Below are positions 40,930-53,723 of a stretch of DNA of 64,000 nucleotides, one piece after another. The notes under the pieces are model-generated. The model was not told the DNA's origin. It searched no databases and saw only the letters and a program-made list of their open reading frames with translations. The first letter of the stretch is position 1. Each line of letters begins with the position of its first letter. The DNA is from Curvibacter cyanobacteriorum. GTDB taxonomy: Bacteria; Pseudomonadota; Gammaproteobacteria; Burkholderiales; Burkholderiaceae_C. Location of the stretch: contig NZ_JAQSIP010000001.1 in assembly GCF_028649475.1 (NCBI RefSeq), forward strand, positions 620,001 to 684,000, in the 5' to 3' direction. A program made the position numbers and the translations under genes.

Positions 40930-43900
40930 GTGCGTCTCAATTCAATCAAGTTATCAGGGTTCAAATCGTTCGCCGAGCCGACCAACTTCCTGCTGCCTGG
41001 GCAGCTGGTGGGGGTGGTGGGCCCCAATGGCTGCGGCAAATCCAACATCATGGATGCCGTGCGCTGGGTGCTGGGCGAAAGCAAGGCCAGTGAACTGCGC
41101 GGCGAGTCGATGCAGGACGTCATCTTCAATGGCACGACCACCCGCAAGCCCGCCAGCCGGTCCAGCGTCGAGCTGGTGTTTGACAACGCCGACCACCGCG
41201 CCGGCGGTCAGTGGAACCAATACGAAGAAATCGCCGTCAAGCGCGTGCTGACCCGCGACGGCACCAGCAGCTACTTCATCAACAACCAGCCGGTGCGCCG
41301 CAAGGACGTGCAGGATGTGTTTCTGGGCACGGGCCTGGGGCCACGCGCCTACGCCATCATTGGTCAGGGCACGATCAGCCGCATCATCGAGTCCAAGCCC
41401 GAAGAGCTGCGCCTGTTCCTTGAAGAAGCCGCCGGCGTGTCCAAGTACAAAGAGCGCCGCCGCGAGACCGAAAACCGCCTGTCCGACACGCGCGAAAACC
41501 TGACCCGGGTCGAGGACATCCTGCGCGAGCTCAATGCCAACCTCGACAAGCTCGAAAAGCAGGCCGAGGTGGCGCGCAAGTACAACGCCCTGCAGAGCGA
41601 GGTCACGCTCAAGCAGCACCAGCTTTGGTTCCTGAAGCGGCGCGAAAGCGAAGGCGACCAGGCCAAGGTCAAGGCCGATGCCGACAAGGCCCTGAACGAC
41701 CTCGAGTCCCGGGTGGCCGACCTGCGCCACATCGAGGCCGACCTCGAAACCATCCGCCAGGCCCATTACGCCGCGGGCGACCAGGTCAACCAGGCGCAAG
41801 GCCAGTTGTACGAGGCCAGCACCGAGGTGGGCAAGCTCGAGGCCGAGATCCGCTTCGTCATCGAAGGCCGCCAGCGCGTGCAGCAGCGCCTGGTGACCCT
41901 GAAGGAACAGATGGCCCAGTGGGGCTTGCGCCGCGAAGACGCCGAGGCCCAGCTCGAAACCCTGGCCGAGGCTGATGTGGACGCCGAAGAGCGCGCCGAG
42001 CTGCTGGCCGCCCAGGTCGAGGAGCAGGCCATGCGCCTGCCCGAACTCGAGGACGCGCTGCGCCTGAGCCAGCAGCGTGCCAATGAACAGCGCGCCAGCG
42101 TGGCCCAGGTGCAGCAGCAGATCCAGGTGCTGGCCGCCGAGCAGCGCAGCCTGGACGAGCAGTCGCGCAGCCTGAACCAGCGCCGCGACAAGCTCAGTGC
42201 CGACCGCAGTGCCCTGGCGGCCCCCGACGAGGCCCGCCTGAACGCCCTGCGCAGCCAGCTCGAAGAGGCCCAAGAGGCCGCCGAGGTGGCCGAGGCCCGC
42301 CTGCATGAGCTGCAAGACAGCGTGCCCCAGCTCGACGACGACCGCCGCCAGCGCCAGCAGGCGGTGAACGCCGAGGGGGCGCGTCAGGCCGAACTGTCGG
42401 CCCGCCTGGACGCCCTCAAGGCCTTGCAGGACAAGGTCAAGACCGATGGCAAGCTGCAGCCCTGGCTGGCCCGCCACGGGCTGGACGGGCTGGCCGGGCT
42501 GTGGAGCCGTCTGCACATTGAACCCGGTTGGGAGAACGCCCTGGAGGCCGCGCTGCGTGAGCGCCTGGGCGCCCTCGAGGTGTCGCGCCTGGAGATGGTG
42601 CGTGGCTTCCTCGGGCACAGCAGTGCCGACGCACCGCCGGCGCGGCTGGCCTTTTTCAGCCCGCCGTCGGCGCCCCGGCCCGAGGTCAGCGGCGGCCCGC
42701 CCCGCCTGGTCGACCTGCTGCGCGTGCACGACGCCAGCCTGCGCGCCTTGCTGGCCGACTGGCTGCATGGCTGCCTGACCGCCAGCAGCCTCGAAGAAGC
42801 CCTGGCCCAGCGCGCCGACCTGGCGCCCGGGCAGGTCATTTATGTGGCGGGTGGCCACGCCGTGTCGGCGCATGGCGTGACCTTCTACGCGCCCGATTCC
42901 GAGCAGTCGGGCCTGCTGGCCCGCGCCCAGGAAATCGAGAACCTGGACAAGCAATTGCGTGCCCAGGCGCTGATCGCCGAAGACTCGCGCAGCGCGCTGG
43001 TGCGCGCCGAGGCGGCCTATGCCGAGGCCTCGCAGCGCCTGGTCGCCGCCCGGCGCGAAGCCACCGAGGTGCAGGGCCGTCGCCATGAGCTGGAGGTCGA
43101 GACCCTGCGCCTGTCGCAGCTGGCCGAGCAGACCCGCAGCCGCAGCGAACAGATCCAGTCCGACCTCGCCGAAGTCGACCTGGCCCTGGAGGACATCCAG
43201 GAGCGCCGCATCACCGCCGAGGCCCGTTTTGAAGAGCTGGACATGCAGCTCGCCGACACCCAGGAGCGCCACGCCCAGTTGGACGAACGCGTCATCGAGG
43301 CCGAGCGCAAGCTGGCCGAAAGCCGCGAGCAGCAACGCACGCTGGAGCGCCAGGCCCAAGAGGCCACCTTTGCCCGCCGCTCGCTCGAAGCCCGACGGGG
43401 CGAGCTGTCGCGCACCATCGACACCGCACGCCAACAGGGCGAGGCCTTGCTCGACGAAGAGCAGCGGGCCCAGGCCGAGCTGGGGCGCCTGTCGGACGCG
43501 GCCGCCCAAGGGGGCTTGCAGGACGCGCTGGAGCGCAAGATGGAGCGCGAGAAGAACCTCGCCGCGCGCCGCAGCGAATACGACGGCCTGACCGCCCAGC
43601 TGCGCGCCACCGACGAACGCCGCCTGCAGGTGGAGCGTGAGCTCGAACCTCTGCGCCAGCGCATCACCGAGTTCCAGCTCAAGGAGCAGGCCGCGCGCCT
43701 GGGCTTTGAGCAGTACGCCAGCCTGCTCAGCGACGCCGGCGCCGACCTGGAGGCGGTGGCTGCGTCGATCGAGCAGGGCCAGGTGCGCCTGACCGGTCTG
43801 CAATCGGAAATCGACCGACTGAACCGCGAGATCGCCGCACTGGGCGCCGTCAACTTGGCGGCGCTGGACGAGCTGACCGCTGCGCGCGAGCGCAAGACCT

Positions 43901-44454
43901 TCCTGGACGCCCAGTCGGCCGACCTGGTGGAGGCCATGACCACGCTGGAGGACGCGATCCGCAAGATCGACAGCGAAACCCGCGACCTGTTGTCGGGCAC
44001 CTTCAACGCCGTCAACGAGCACTTTGGCCGCATGTTCCCCGAGCTGTTTGGCGGGGGCACGGCCAAGCTCATCATCACCGGTGACGAGATCCTGGACTCG
44101 GGCGTGCAGGTGCTGGCCCAGCCTCCCGGCAAAAAGAACCAGACCATCCACCTGCTGTCCGGCGGTGAGAAGGCGCTGACCGCCATCGCGCTGGTGTTTG
44201 CCATCTTCCAGCTCAACCCAGCCCCGTTCTGCTTGCTTGACGAGGTGGACGCGCCACTCGACGACGCCAACACCGAGCGCTATGCCAAGCTGGTGTCCAG
44301 CATGAGCCAGGGCACGCAGTTCCTGTTCATCAGCCACAACAAGATCGCCATGGAAATGGCCGAGCAACTGATCGGCGTGACCATGCAGGAGCAAGGCGTG
44401 TCCCGCATCGTGGCGGTGGACATGGAGTCGGCCCTGTCCATGGCCCAAGCCTGA
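40930..44454 (+). CDS. smc: Chromosome segregation protein SMC
   Basis: 1174 aa structural-maintenance-of-chromosomes ATPase. The N-terminal head has VGPNGCGKSNIMDAVRWVLG (Walker A). Two long coiled-coil arms (about residues 170-500 and 650-1000) flank a hinge around 500-640. The C-terminal head has LLSGGEKALTAIALVFAIFQ and FCLLDEVDAPLDDANTERY (signature and Walker B). The start is GTG at 40930, giving the canonical RLNSIKLSGFKSFAEP. It compacts and segregates the chromosome with ScpAB. It heads smc-zipA-ligA-def, a common beta-proteobacterial order. Confidence 0.97.
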   Translation: MRLNSIKLSGFKSFAEPTNFLLPGQLVGVVGPNGCGKSNIMDAVRWVLGESKASELRGESMQDVIFNGTTTRKPASRSSVELVFDNADHRAGGQWNQYEEIAVKRVLTRDGTSSYFINNQPVRRKDVQDVFLGTGLGPRAYAIIGQGTISRIIESKPEELRLFLEEAAGVSKYKERRRETENRLSDTRENLTRVEDILRELNANLDKLEKQAEVARKYNALQSEVTLKQHQLWFLKRRESEGDQAKVKADADKALNDLESRVADLRHIEADLETIRQAHYAAGDQVNQAQGQLYEASTEVGKLEAEIRFVIEGRQRVQQRLVTLKEQMAQWGLRREDAEAQLETLAEADVDAEERAELLAAQVEEQAMRLPELEDALRLSQQRANEQRASVAQVQQQIQVLAAEQRSLDEQSRSLNQRRDKLSADRSALAAPDEARLNALRSQLEEAQEAAEVAEARLHELQDSVPQLDDDRRQRQQAVNAEGARQAELSARLDALKALQDKVKTDGKLQPWLARHGLDGLAGLWSRLHIEPGWENALEAALRERLGALEVSRLEMVRGFLGHSSADAPPARLAFFSPPSAPRPEVSGGPPRLVDLLRVHDASLRALLADWLHGCLTASSLEEALAQRADLAPGQVIYVAGGHAVSAHGVTFYAPDSEQSGLLARAQEIENLDKQLRAQALIAEDSRSALVRAEAAYAEASQRLVAARREATEVQGRRHELEVETLRLSQLAEQTRSRSEQIQSDLAEVDLALEDIQERRITAEARFEELDMQLADTQERHAQLDERVIEAERKLAESREQQRTLERQAQEATFARRSLEARRGELSRTIDTARQQGEALLDEEQRAQAELGRLSDAAAQGGLQDALERKMEREKNLAARRSEYDGLTAQLRATDERRLQVERELEPLRQRITEFQLKEQAARLGFEQYASLLSDAGADLEAVAASIEQGQVRLTGLQSEIDRLNREIAALGAVNLAALDELTAARERKTFLDAQSADLVEAMTTLEDAIRKIDSETRDLLSGTFNAVNEHFGRMFPELFGGGTAKLIITGDEILDSGVQVLAQPPGKKNQTIHLLSGGEKALTAIALVFAIFQLNPAPFCLLDEVDAPLDDANTERYAKLVSSMSQGTQFLFISHNKIAMEMAEQLIGVTMQEQGVSRIVAVDMESALSMAQA

Positions 44455-44491
44455 ATCCACACGACCCAAGCCTCTGGAAAAAGACCTCCCC

Positions 44492-48149
<3,658 letters not shown>

Positions 48150-48150
48150 C

Positions 48151-48690
48151 ATGGCGATCCGCGAGATCCTCAAGATGGGCGACCCGCGCCTGCTGCGCGT
48201 GGCCCAGCCCGTGACCGACTTCGACAGCGATGCCCTGCACCTGCTGGTGCACGACCTGTTCGAGACCATGGCCGCCGTCAACGGCGCGGGCCTGGCTGCG
48301 CCCCAGATCGGGGTCGACCTGCAAGTGGTCATCTTTGGTACCGATGCGCCCAACCCGCGCTACCCCGACGCCCCGCTGGTGCCGCGCACCGTGCTGTGCA
48401 ACCCGGTGCTGACCCCGCTGGGCGACGAAGAGGAGGAGGGCTGGGAAGGCTGCCTGTCGGTGCCCGGCCTGCGTGGCGTGGTGCCGCGCTACAAGCGCCT
48501 GCACTACCGCGGCTTCGACCCCTTCGGCGACCCCATCGAGCGCACCGTGGAGGGCTTCCACGCCCGCGTGGTGCAGCACGAGTGCGACCACCTGATCGGG
48601 AAGCTATACCCCATGCGGGTGCGCGATTTCAGCCGCTTTGGCTTCACCGAGGTGCTGTTTCCGGGGCTGGACCCGGCGCAGGATGACTGA
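48151..48690 (+). CDS. def: Peptide deformylase
   Basis: 179 aa metallo-enzyme that removes the formyl group from nascent protein N-termini. All three motifs are present: [10 protein letters not shown] (about residues 44-53), EGCLSVPG and [15 protein letters not shown], with the Cys and two His metal ligands plus catalytic Glu. The ATG follows the ligA stop by 1 nt with GGAG upstream. Last gene of smc-zipA-ligA-def. Confidence 0.96.
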   Translation: MAIREILKMGDPRLLRVAQPVTDFDSDALHLLVHDLFETMAAVNGAGLAAPQIGVDLQVVIFGTDAPNPRYPDAPLVPRTVLCNPVLTPLGDEEEEGWEGCLSVPGLRGVVPRYKRLHYRGFDPFGDPIERTVEGFHARVVQHECDHLIGKLYPMRVRDFSRFGFTEVLFPGLDPAQDD

Positions 48691-48766
48691 GGGGCTGGTG
48701 CGCTGGGCTGGGGCTCTGTCGGGCAAGCAGCGCGGCAGGGCAGGGGCTTGAGGGTTTTGACACACA

Positions 48767-48788
48767 CCGCCAGCGCGAAGCGCGGCGG
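48767..48788 (+). promoter_or_regulatory. Hairpin in the leader of the GNAT gene
   Basis: CCGCC-a-GCGC, loop GAA, GCGC-GGCGG forms a 9-bp stem with one bulged A. It ends 15 nt before the next start codon. It follows def by 76 nt, so it may also be a weak end signal of the smc-def transcript, but no T-run follows. A TTGACA at 48757 has no matching -10. Confidence 0.35.
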
Positions 48789-48803
48789 CAAGAGGGGGTT
48801 CCA

Positions 48804-49235
48804 ATGACACTTGAATGGCACTGCACCGACGATGGCGTCAATTGGGACGAACTGTCGGCCCTGTACCGGGCCGCCCCGCTGGGTGAGAAGCCCCCCGAGC
48901 ACCTGCAGCGCGTCTTCTCCAACAGCCTGTTCAAGTGTTTTGTGTACGACAACGCCCAGCTGGTCGCGGCCGGGCGGGCTCTGGCCGATGGCGCCGACTG
49001 CGCCTACCTGTGCGACATTGCGGTGCTGCCCAGCCACCAGGGGACCGGGCTGGGCCAGCAGCTGGTGCAAAAACTGGTGGACCTGTCTGCGGGCCACAAG
49101 AAAATCATCCTGTATGCGGTCCCGGGCAAAGAGCCGTTCTACCGGCGCTTCGGCTTCAGGCGCATGAAGACCGCCATGGCCATTTTTGAGCAGCCACAGC
49201 AGCAGGTGGAGCGGGGCTACCTCAGCGAGGACTAG
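48804..49235 (+). CDS. GNAT-family N-acetyltransferase
   Basis: 143 aa, one GNAT domain. The acetyl-CoA loop is LCDIAVLPSHQGTGLGQQLV (motif A, Q-G-x-G-x-G near residues 78-83), with FYRRFGFRRMKTAMAIFEQ as motif B. The N-terminal 45 residues carry the substrate side. It resembles small aminoalkylphosphonate/amino-group acetyltransferases found as single genes; the acceptor is unknown. It has a strong GGGGG-type ribosome-binding site 8 nt upstream. Confidence 0.88.
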   Translation: MTLEWHCTDDGVNWDELSALYRAAPLGEKPPEHLQRVFSNSLFKCFVYDNAQLVAAGRALADGADCAYLCDIAVLPSHQGTGLGQQLVQKLVDLSAGHKKIILYAVPGKEPFYRRFGFRRMKTAMAIFEQPQQQVERGYLSED

Positions 49236-49288
49236 GCCGGCGGCCCGCCACTGTGAATCGGCCCCCCGCGCGGCGCCCAGCCCGCGGC

Positions 49289-49771
49289 CTATTCGAGCCC
49301 CAGCACCTCAAATTGCTGCCGCTTGCTCCCCACCTGGATCGACACCTCGTCGCCCTCGCATCGGCCGAACAGGGCCTGGGCCAGGGGCGCTTCGGTGCTG
49401 ATCACTTGCACCGACTGGGCCCCGTGGTCGAGCCTCATGCTGCCGCCAAGCGGGCCCAGGAACAGCAGCTGCACCTGGCCGTCCGCGTCCCGCAGGCGGA
49501 TCAGCGCACCGACCCGGATGCCCTGCTCGGCGTCGCAGGGGCGGGGGCGGAACTGGCGCCAGGCGGCGATGGCCTGGCGAATGGCCTCAGCGCGCCGCGC
49601 CTGGCCGGTGGCCAGGTAGGCGGCTTCGAGACCCAGGGTGTCGTATTTGTTCTCGGCGATGTTTTCTTCGTGGGTCGCCGCTTCATGGGCGGTCTGCAAG
49701 GCCGCTTCCACTTGCTGCAGGTCGGCGCTCAGTTGCTCCAGCACCTGCTGTTGCAGCCACAACTTATCCAT
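49289..49771 (-). CDS. GreA/GreB-family transcription elongation factor-like protein
   Basis: 160 aa. The N-terminal coiled coil (residues 1-70) has an acidic turn-like stretch HEENIAENKYDTLGLEAAYL. The C-terminal half (from about 85) is the FKBP-like Gre domain (VGALIRLRDADGQVQLLFLG, then APLAQALFGRCEGDEVSI). Canonical GreA and GreB carry different tip sequences, so this belongs to a shorter divergent group that may bind RNA polymerase without normal cleavage activity. It lies convergent to the GNAT gene and 117 nt downstream of glnD. Confidence 0.78.
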   Translation of the reverse strand: MDKLWLQQQVLEQLSADLQQVEAALQTAHEAATHEENIAENKYDTLGLEAAYLATGQARRAEAIRQAIAAWRQFRPRPCDAEQGIRVGALIRLRDADGQVQLLFLGPLGGSMRLDHGAQSVQVISTEAPLAQALFGRCEGDEVSIQVGSKRQQFEVLGLE

Positions 49772-49888
49772 GGTGAAGGTCTGACCCTGCGGCAGCGCGG
49801 CGGCCCGCCTCCCGGCAACGCACCCAAGGGGGGGCGTGGACGGCGACTGGCACCTCGTGCCCCCAGCGGCAGGCGGTGCTGTTGGCGC

Positions 49889-52483
49889 TCAAACCGCGCC
49901 CAGCGCCTGCAGCAACTCGGTTTCGATCTCGATCTGCTTGCGGTTTTGCTGCAATTCGGGGCCCTGGATCAGGAAGGTGTCCTCGACGCGTTCGCCCAAG
50001 GTGCTGACCTTGGCCAGTTGCAGGCTGATCTGGTGCCGGGCCAGCACGCGGGCGACCAGGTACAACAGGCCCAGGCGGTCGCTGGCCGAGATGCTGAGCA
50101 GCCAGCGCTGGGCTTTCTCGTCGGGGCGCAGGTCCACGCGCGGCGTGATCGGGAAGCTCTTCACACGGCGCGACACGCGGCCTCGGCTGGGCGGTGGCAG
50201 CGGGCCGGCCTCGATGATGGTGCGGGTCAGGTCGCACTGCACCAGGCTGGTCAGTTCGCGGTAGTGCTCGGGCAGCATTTGAGTGACGACCTGGAAGGTG
50301 TCCAGCGCGTAGCCGTTGGACGCGGTGTGGATCTTGGCGTCCAGGATGCTGAAGCCGGCCTGGTCAAAGTAGCCGCAGATGCGCGCAAACAGGTCAGGCT
50401 GGTCAGGGGTGTAGACCAGCACCTGCATGCCTTCGCCCACGGGCGACTGGCGCGCACGCACCAGGGTCTCGGCCGAGCCCACATGGCGCGACAGCTGGCG
50501 GGTGTGCCAGGCGATGTCGCTGGCGTCGTGGCGCATGAAGTAGCTCACGTCCAGCGTGTCCCACAGGCCTTTCTGGGCTTCGTGGGGCAGGGCGTACAGG
50601 GCCAGTTGCACCAGCGCTTCGCGCTTGCGGGCCTCGATTTCGGCGCTGGGGTCGGGGGCACGGCCGCCCAGCACACGCAGGGTGTAGCGGTACAGGTCTT
50701 CGAGCAGCTTGCCTTTCCAGGCGTTCCAGACCTTGGGGCTGGTGCCCCGGATGTCGGCCACGGTCAGCAGGTACAGCGCGGTGAGTTGGCGTTCATTGAC
50801 CACGCGGCGGGCAAAAGCGCCGATGACCTCGGGGTCGCTGAGGTCCTCTTTCTGCGCAATGCGGCTCATGGTCAGGTGCTCGCCGACCAGGAAGGCGATC
50901 AGGTCGGCGTCTTCGGGGGCGATGTCGTGGTCGCGGCAGAAGCGCTGCACCTCGACCCGGCCCAGGTCCGAATGGTCGCCGCCCCGACCCTTGGCGATGT
51001 CATGGAACAGCGCCGCGGCATACAGGATCCAGGGCTTGTCCCAACCGGCCGCAAGTTGCGAGCAGAAAGGGTATTCGTGCGCGTGCTCGGCCATGAAGAA
51101 GCGGCGCACATTGCGCAGCACCATCAGGATGTGCTGGTCCACCGTGTAGACGTGGAACAGGTCGTGCTGCATGCGGCCCACGATGCGGCGGAACACCCAC
51201 AAATAGCGCCCCAGCACCGAGGTCTGGTTCATCAGCCGCATCGCGTGGGTGATGCCCTGCGGCTGCTGCAGGATCTGGCGGAAGGTCTGGCGGTTGACCG
51301 GGTCGTGGCGGAAGGCGCCGTCCATGACGTGGCGCGCGTTGTACAGGGCGCGCAGGGTGCGTGCCGACAGGCCTTTGACGCCCACCGTGGTCTGGTAGAG
51401 CAAAAAGGTTTCCAGGATGGCGTGCGGGTTGCGCTGGTACAGGTCGTCGCTGGCGACCTCGATCAGGCCGCCTTTTTCACAGAAGCGCTCGTTGATGGGG
51501 CGCAGGGACTGGCCCGCCGGATGCAAGCGCTCCTCGATGTTGAGCATCAGGATCTGGTGCAGCTGCGTCACCGCCTTGGCGGCCCAGTAATAGCGGCGCA
51601 TCAGGGCCTCGCTGGCCCGCACGGCCAGCCGCGTGCCGTCGGGGGCGTGGCTGCGGTAGCCAAAGGTCTCGGCCACGGCGGTTTGCAGGTCGAACACCAG
51701 GCGGTCTTCCCGGCGCTTGGCCACCAGGTGCAGGCGCGCGCGGATCAGGCTCAGCAGCGCTTCGTTGGTCTTGATCTGGCGCACTTCAAATTCAGTGGCC
51801 AGGCCATTGGCGGCCAGCTCGTCCCAGCTTTGACCGTAGCCGGCGGCCTTGGCCACCCACAGCAGCACCTGCAGGTCGCGCAGGCCGCCGGGGGATTCCT
51901 TGCAGTTGGGTTCGAGCGAGTAGGGCGTGTTCTCGGACTTGTTGTGGCGCTGCCGCAGCTCAAGCGACTTGGCGACAAAGAACGCGGCGGGGTCGAGGTG
52001 GGCGCGGTAGCGGCGCTCGAAATCGGCAAACAGCGCCGCGTCGCCGACCAGCAGGCGGGCCTCGAGCAGCGAGGTCTGTACCGTCACGTCCTTGGCCGAT
52101 TCGGCCACGCATTCGCTGACCGTGCGGACGCTGGAGCCAATCTCCAGGCCCACATCCCAGCAGTGGCCGATGAAGGTTTCCAGCTGCTGCTTGAGCGTGG
52201 CGTCTTCGTCGGGCACCACGCCGTCGGGCAGCAGCACCAGCACGTCCACATCGGAGTAAGGGAACAGCTCGCCACGCCCATAGCCCCCGACGGCCAGCAA
52301 GGCAAACCCGGCCGGGAACTGCGTGCGTGCCCACAGCTCGGCCAGCACCTGGTCCACTTGTTGGGCGAACTTGCCCAGCAGCGAATGGATGCCGCGCGTC
52401 GATGCGCTGGTGGTTTGCAGTGTCTGCAGCAGGGCCGCTTTTTGTTCACGGTACTGCTCGCGCAGGGCCTGGGTTTCGGTCAT
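49889..52483 (-). CDS. glnD: [Protein-PII] uridylyltransferase/uridylyl-removing enzyme GlnD
   Basis: 864 aa bifunctional nitrogen sensor that adds or removes UMP on PII. The nucleotidyltransferase site is [20 protein letters not shown] (about residues 63-82, Gly-Gly and Asp-x-Asp). An HD domain follows ([30 protein letters not shown]). Two ACT domains close the protein ([20 protein letters not shown] and [20 protein letters not shown]) and sense glutamine. Length is normal. It shares direction with map, 68 nt upstream, an arrangement common in proteobacteria. Confidence 0.96.
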   Translation of the reverse strand: MTETQALREQYREQKAALLQTLQTTSASTRGIHSLLGKFAQQVDQVLAELWARTQFPAGFALLAVGGYGRGELFPYSDVDVLVLLPDGVVPDEDATLKQQLETFIGHCWDVGLEIGSSVRTVSECVAESAKDVTVQTSLLEARLLVGDAALFADFERRYRAHLDPAAFFVAKSLELRQRHNKSENTPYSLEPNCKESPGGLRDLQVLLWVAKAAGYGQSWDELAANGLATEFEVRQIKTNEALLSLIRARLHLVAKRREDRLVFDLQTAVAETFGYRSHAPDGTRLAVRASEALMRRYYWAAKAVTQLHQILMLNIEERLHPAGQSLRPINERFCEKGGLIEVASDDLYQRNPHAILETFLLYQTTVGVKGLSARTLRALYNARHVMDGAFRHDPVNRQTFRQILQQPQGITHAMRLMNQTSVLGRYLWVFRRIVGRMQHDLFHVYTVDQHILMVLRNVRRFFMAEHAHEYPFCSQLAAGWDKPWILYAAALFHDIAKGRGGDHSDLGRVEVQRFCRDHDIAPEDADLIAFLVGEHLTMSRIAQKEDLSDPEVIGAFARRVVNERQLTALYLLTVADIRGTSPKVWNAWKGKLLEDLYRYTLRVLGGRAPDPSAEIEARKREALVQLALYALPHEAQKGLWDTLDVSYFMRHDASDIAWHTRQLSRHVGSAETLVRARQSPVGEGMQVLVYTPDQPDLFARICGYFDQAGFSILDAKIHTASNGYALDTFQVVTQMLPEHYRELTSLVQCDLTRTIIEAGPLPPPSRGRVSRRVKSFPITPRVDLRPDEKAQRWLLSISASDRLGLLYLVARVLARHQISLQLAKVSTLGERVEDTFLIQGPELQQNRKQIEIETELLQALGAV

Positions 52484-52551
52484 GGTGACGGTGGCAAGCT
52501 GGGGCCGAACACGCGGCAGGGCTGGGGGTGGGGTTCAGACGGGAGGGGGAC

Positions 52552-53370
52552 TCAGGTCTTGGTGGCGCTGACAAACGACGGCAGCGGTGGGCTGCCGGCC
52601 GACAGGGTCAACACTTCGTAGCCGGTTTCGGTCACCAGGATGGTGTGTTCCCACTGGGCCGACAGGCTGCGGTCTTTGGTCACGATGGTCCAGCCGTCGT
52701 TGCCAAACTCTTTGACCTCGCGCTTGCCCGCGTTGATCATGGGCTCGATCGTGAAGGTCATGCCGGGCTTCAATTCCTCGAGCGTGCCCGGGCGGCCGTA
52801 GTGCAGCACCTGCGGTTCTTCGTGGAAGCGCTTGCCGATGCCGTGGCCGCAGAATTCGCGCACCACCGAAAACCCATGGCCTTCGGCAAATTTCTGGATC
52901 GCGTGGCCGATGTCCCCCAGGCGGGCGCCGGGCTTGACCTGCTGGATGCCGATCCACATGGCTTCAAACGTCAGCGCGCTCAGGCGCTTGGCGGCAATCG
53001 AGGCCTCGGGCATCACGTACATGCGGCTGTTGTCGCCAAACCAGCCTTCGGGCGTGATGATGGTGACATCGATGTTCATGATGTCGGTCTTCTTCAGCGG
53101 CTTGTCGTTCGGGATGCCGTGGCAGACGACGTTGTTCAGCGAGGTGCACAGGGCCGCCGGGTAGGGCGGGTAGCCCGGGGGCTGGTAGCCCACGGTGGCC
53201 GACTTGTTGCCTTGCACATTGACGATGTATTCGAGCGCCAGGCGGTCGAGTTCCAACGTGGTGACGCCCGGTTTCACGAAGGGGGTCAGGTAATCCAGCA
53301 CTTCCGATGCGAATCGGCAAGCGACGCGCATGCCTTCGGCTTCTTCGGCGGTTTTGTAGGTGATGCTCAT
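52552..53370 (-). CDS. map: Methionine aminopeptidase, type I
   Basis: 272 aa. It removes the initiator methionine from nascent proteins. Metal ligands are seen in NIDVTIITPEGWFGDNSRMY (two Asp), CGHGIGKRFHEEP (His), GMTFTIEPMIN (Glu) and QWEHTILVTETG (Glu). VVCHGIPNDKPL carries the substrate His. ATG 53370 gives the family start MSITYKTAEEAEGMR. It precedes glnD in the same direction. The more usual divergent partner rpsB is absent; purL lies on the other side. Confidence 0.96.
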   Translation of the reverse strand: MSITYKTAEEAEGMRVACRFASEVLDYLTPFVKPGVTTLELDRLALEYIVNVQGNKSATVGYQPPGYPPYPAALCTSLNNVVCHGIPNDKPLKKTDIMNIDVTIITPEGWFGDNSRMYVMPEASIAAKRLSALTFEAMWIGIQQVKPGARLGDIGHAIQKFAEGHGFSVVREFCGHGIGKRFHEEPQVLHYGRPGTLEELKPGMTFTIEPMINAGKREVKEFGNDGWTIVTKDRSLSAQWEHTILVTETGYEVLTLSAGSPPLPSFVSATKT

Positions 53371-53391
53371 CCCGGGATTATCCCATCTGTG

Positions 53392-53414
53392 CCGGGGCCC
53401 TGCATGGGCCCCGG
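53392..53414 (-). promoter_or_regulatory. Strong hairpin 22 nt upstream of map (stem I)
   Basis: CCGGGGCCC (53392-53400), loop TGCAT, GGGCCCCGG (53406-53414) is a perfect 9-bp stem. It would sit in the 5' leader of map if transcription starts further upstream. No T-run follows on either strand. Confidence 0.5.
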
Positions 53415-53421
53415 GCGCACC

Positions 53422-53442
53422 GCCCTGACAGCGTGTCAGGGC
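53422..53442 (-). promoter_or_regulatory. Second strong hairpin upstream of map (stem II)
   Basis: GCCCTGACA (53422-53430), loop GCG, TGTCAGGGC (53434-53442) is another perfect 9-bp stem, only 7 nt from stem I. Two perfect stems in 50 bp are unlikely to be chance alone even in GC-rich DNA. Together they could be a structured map leader or an end signal between the divergent units. Confidence 0.5.
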
Positions 53443-53610
53443 CGCGTCGCTGGGCGGGCCTTGGGGGCGAGGGCTTGGGGGACGCACGTGCGCTTTGCCA
53501 GGCAGTTGCGGGCCCTGCCCACCGCGCGCCACGGGGTCCGCACCATAGGGTGTCAGCGGGCATCAGCAGGCGCCGGCTGGGGGCTTGGGCAGGGGCGGCT
53601 GCGGGACGGC

Positions 53611-53616
53611 TAAAAT
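53611..53616 (+). promoter_or_regulatory. Putative -10 box of purL
   Basis: TAAAAT at 53611-53616 stands out in GC-rich DNA about 110 nt upstream of the purL start. The best upstream -35-like hexamer, TTGGGC (53585-53590), is weak and 20 nt away. The gap 53371-53723 between map and purL otherwise holds only the two hairpins and no gene. Confidence 0.45.
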
Positions 53617-53723
53617 AGCGGGCTTTCCAATGTATCGCTCTGGCCAGGGCGAGCCGGTCCCATTCAGCGACCGGTGGTTCTGGTCCCGGGCCCCAGCCGT
53701 CTTACCCCCAACAGGCCGCCAAA

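Noticed and set aside
48757-48762. TTGACA, a perfect -35 hexamer upstream of the GNAT gene
   Set aside because: No -10-like hexamer lies 16-18 nt downstream; that position is GC-only.
49253-52621. 1122-codon plus-strand open frame opposite glnD
   Set aside because: Antisense shadow; glnD motifs on the other strand are complete.
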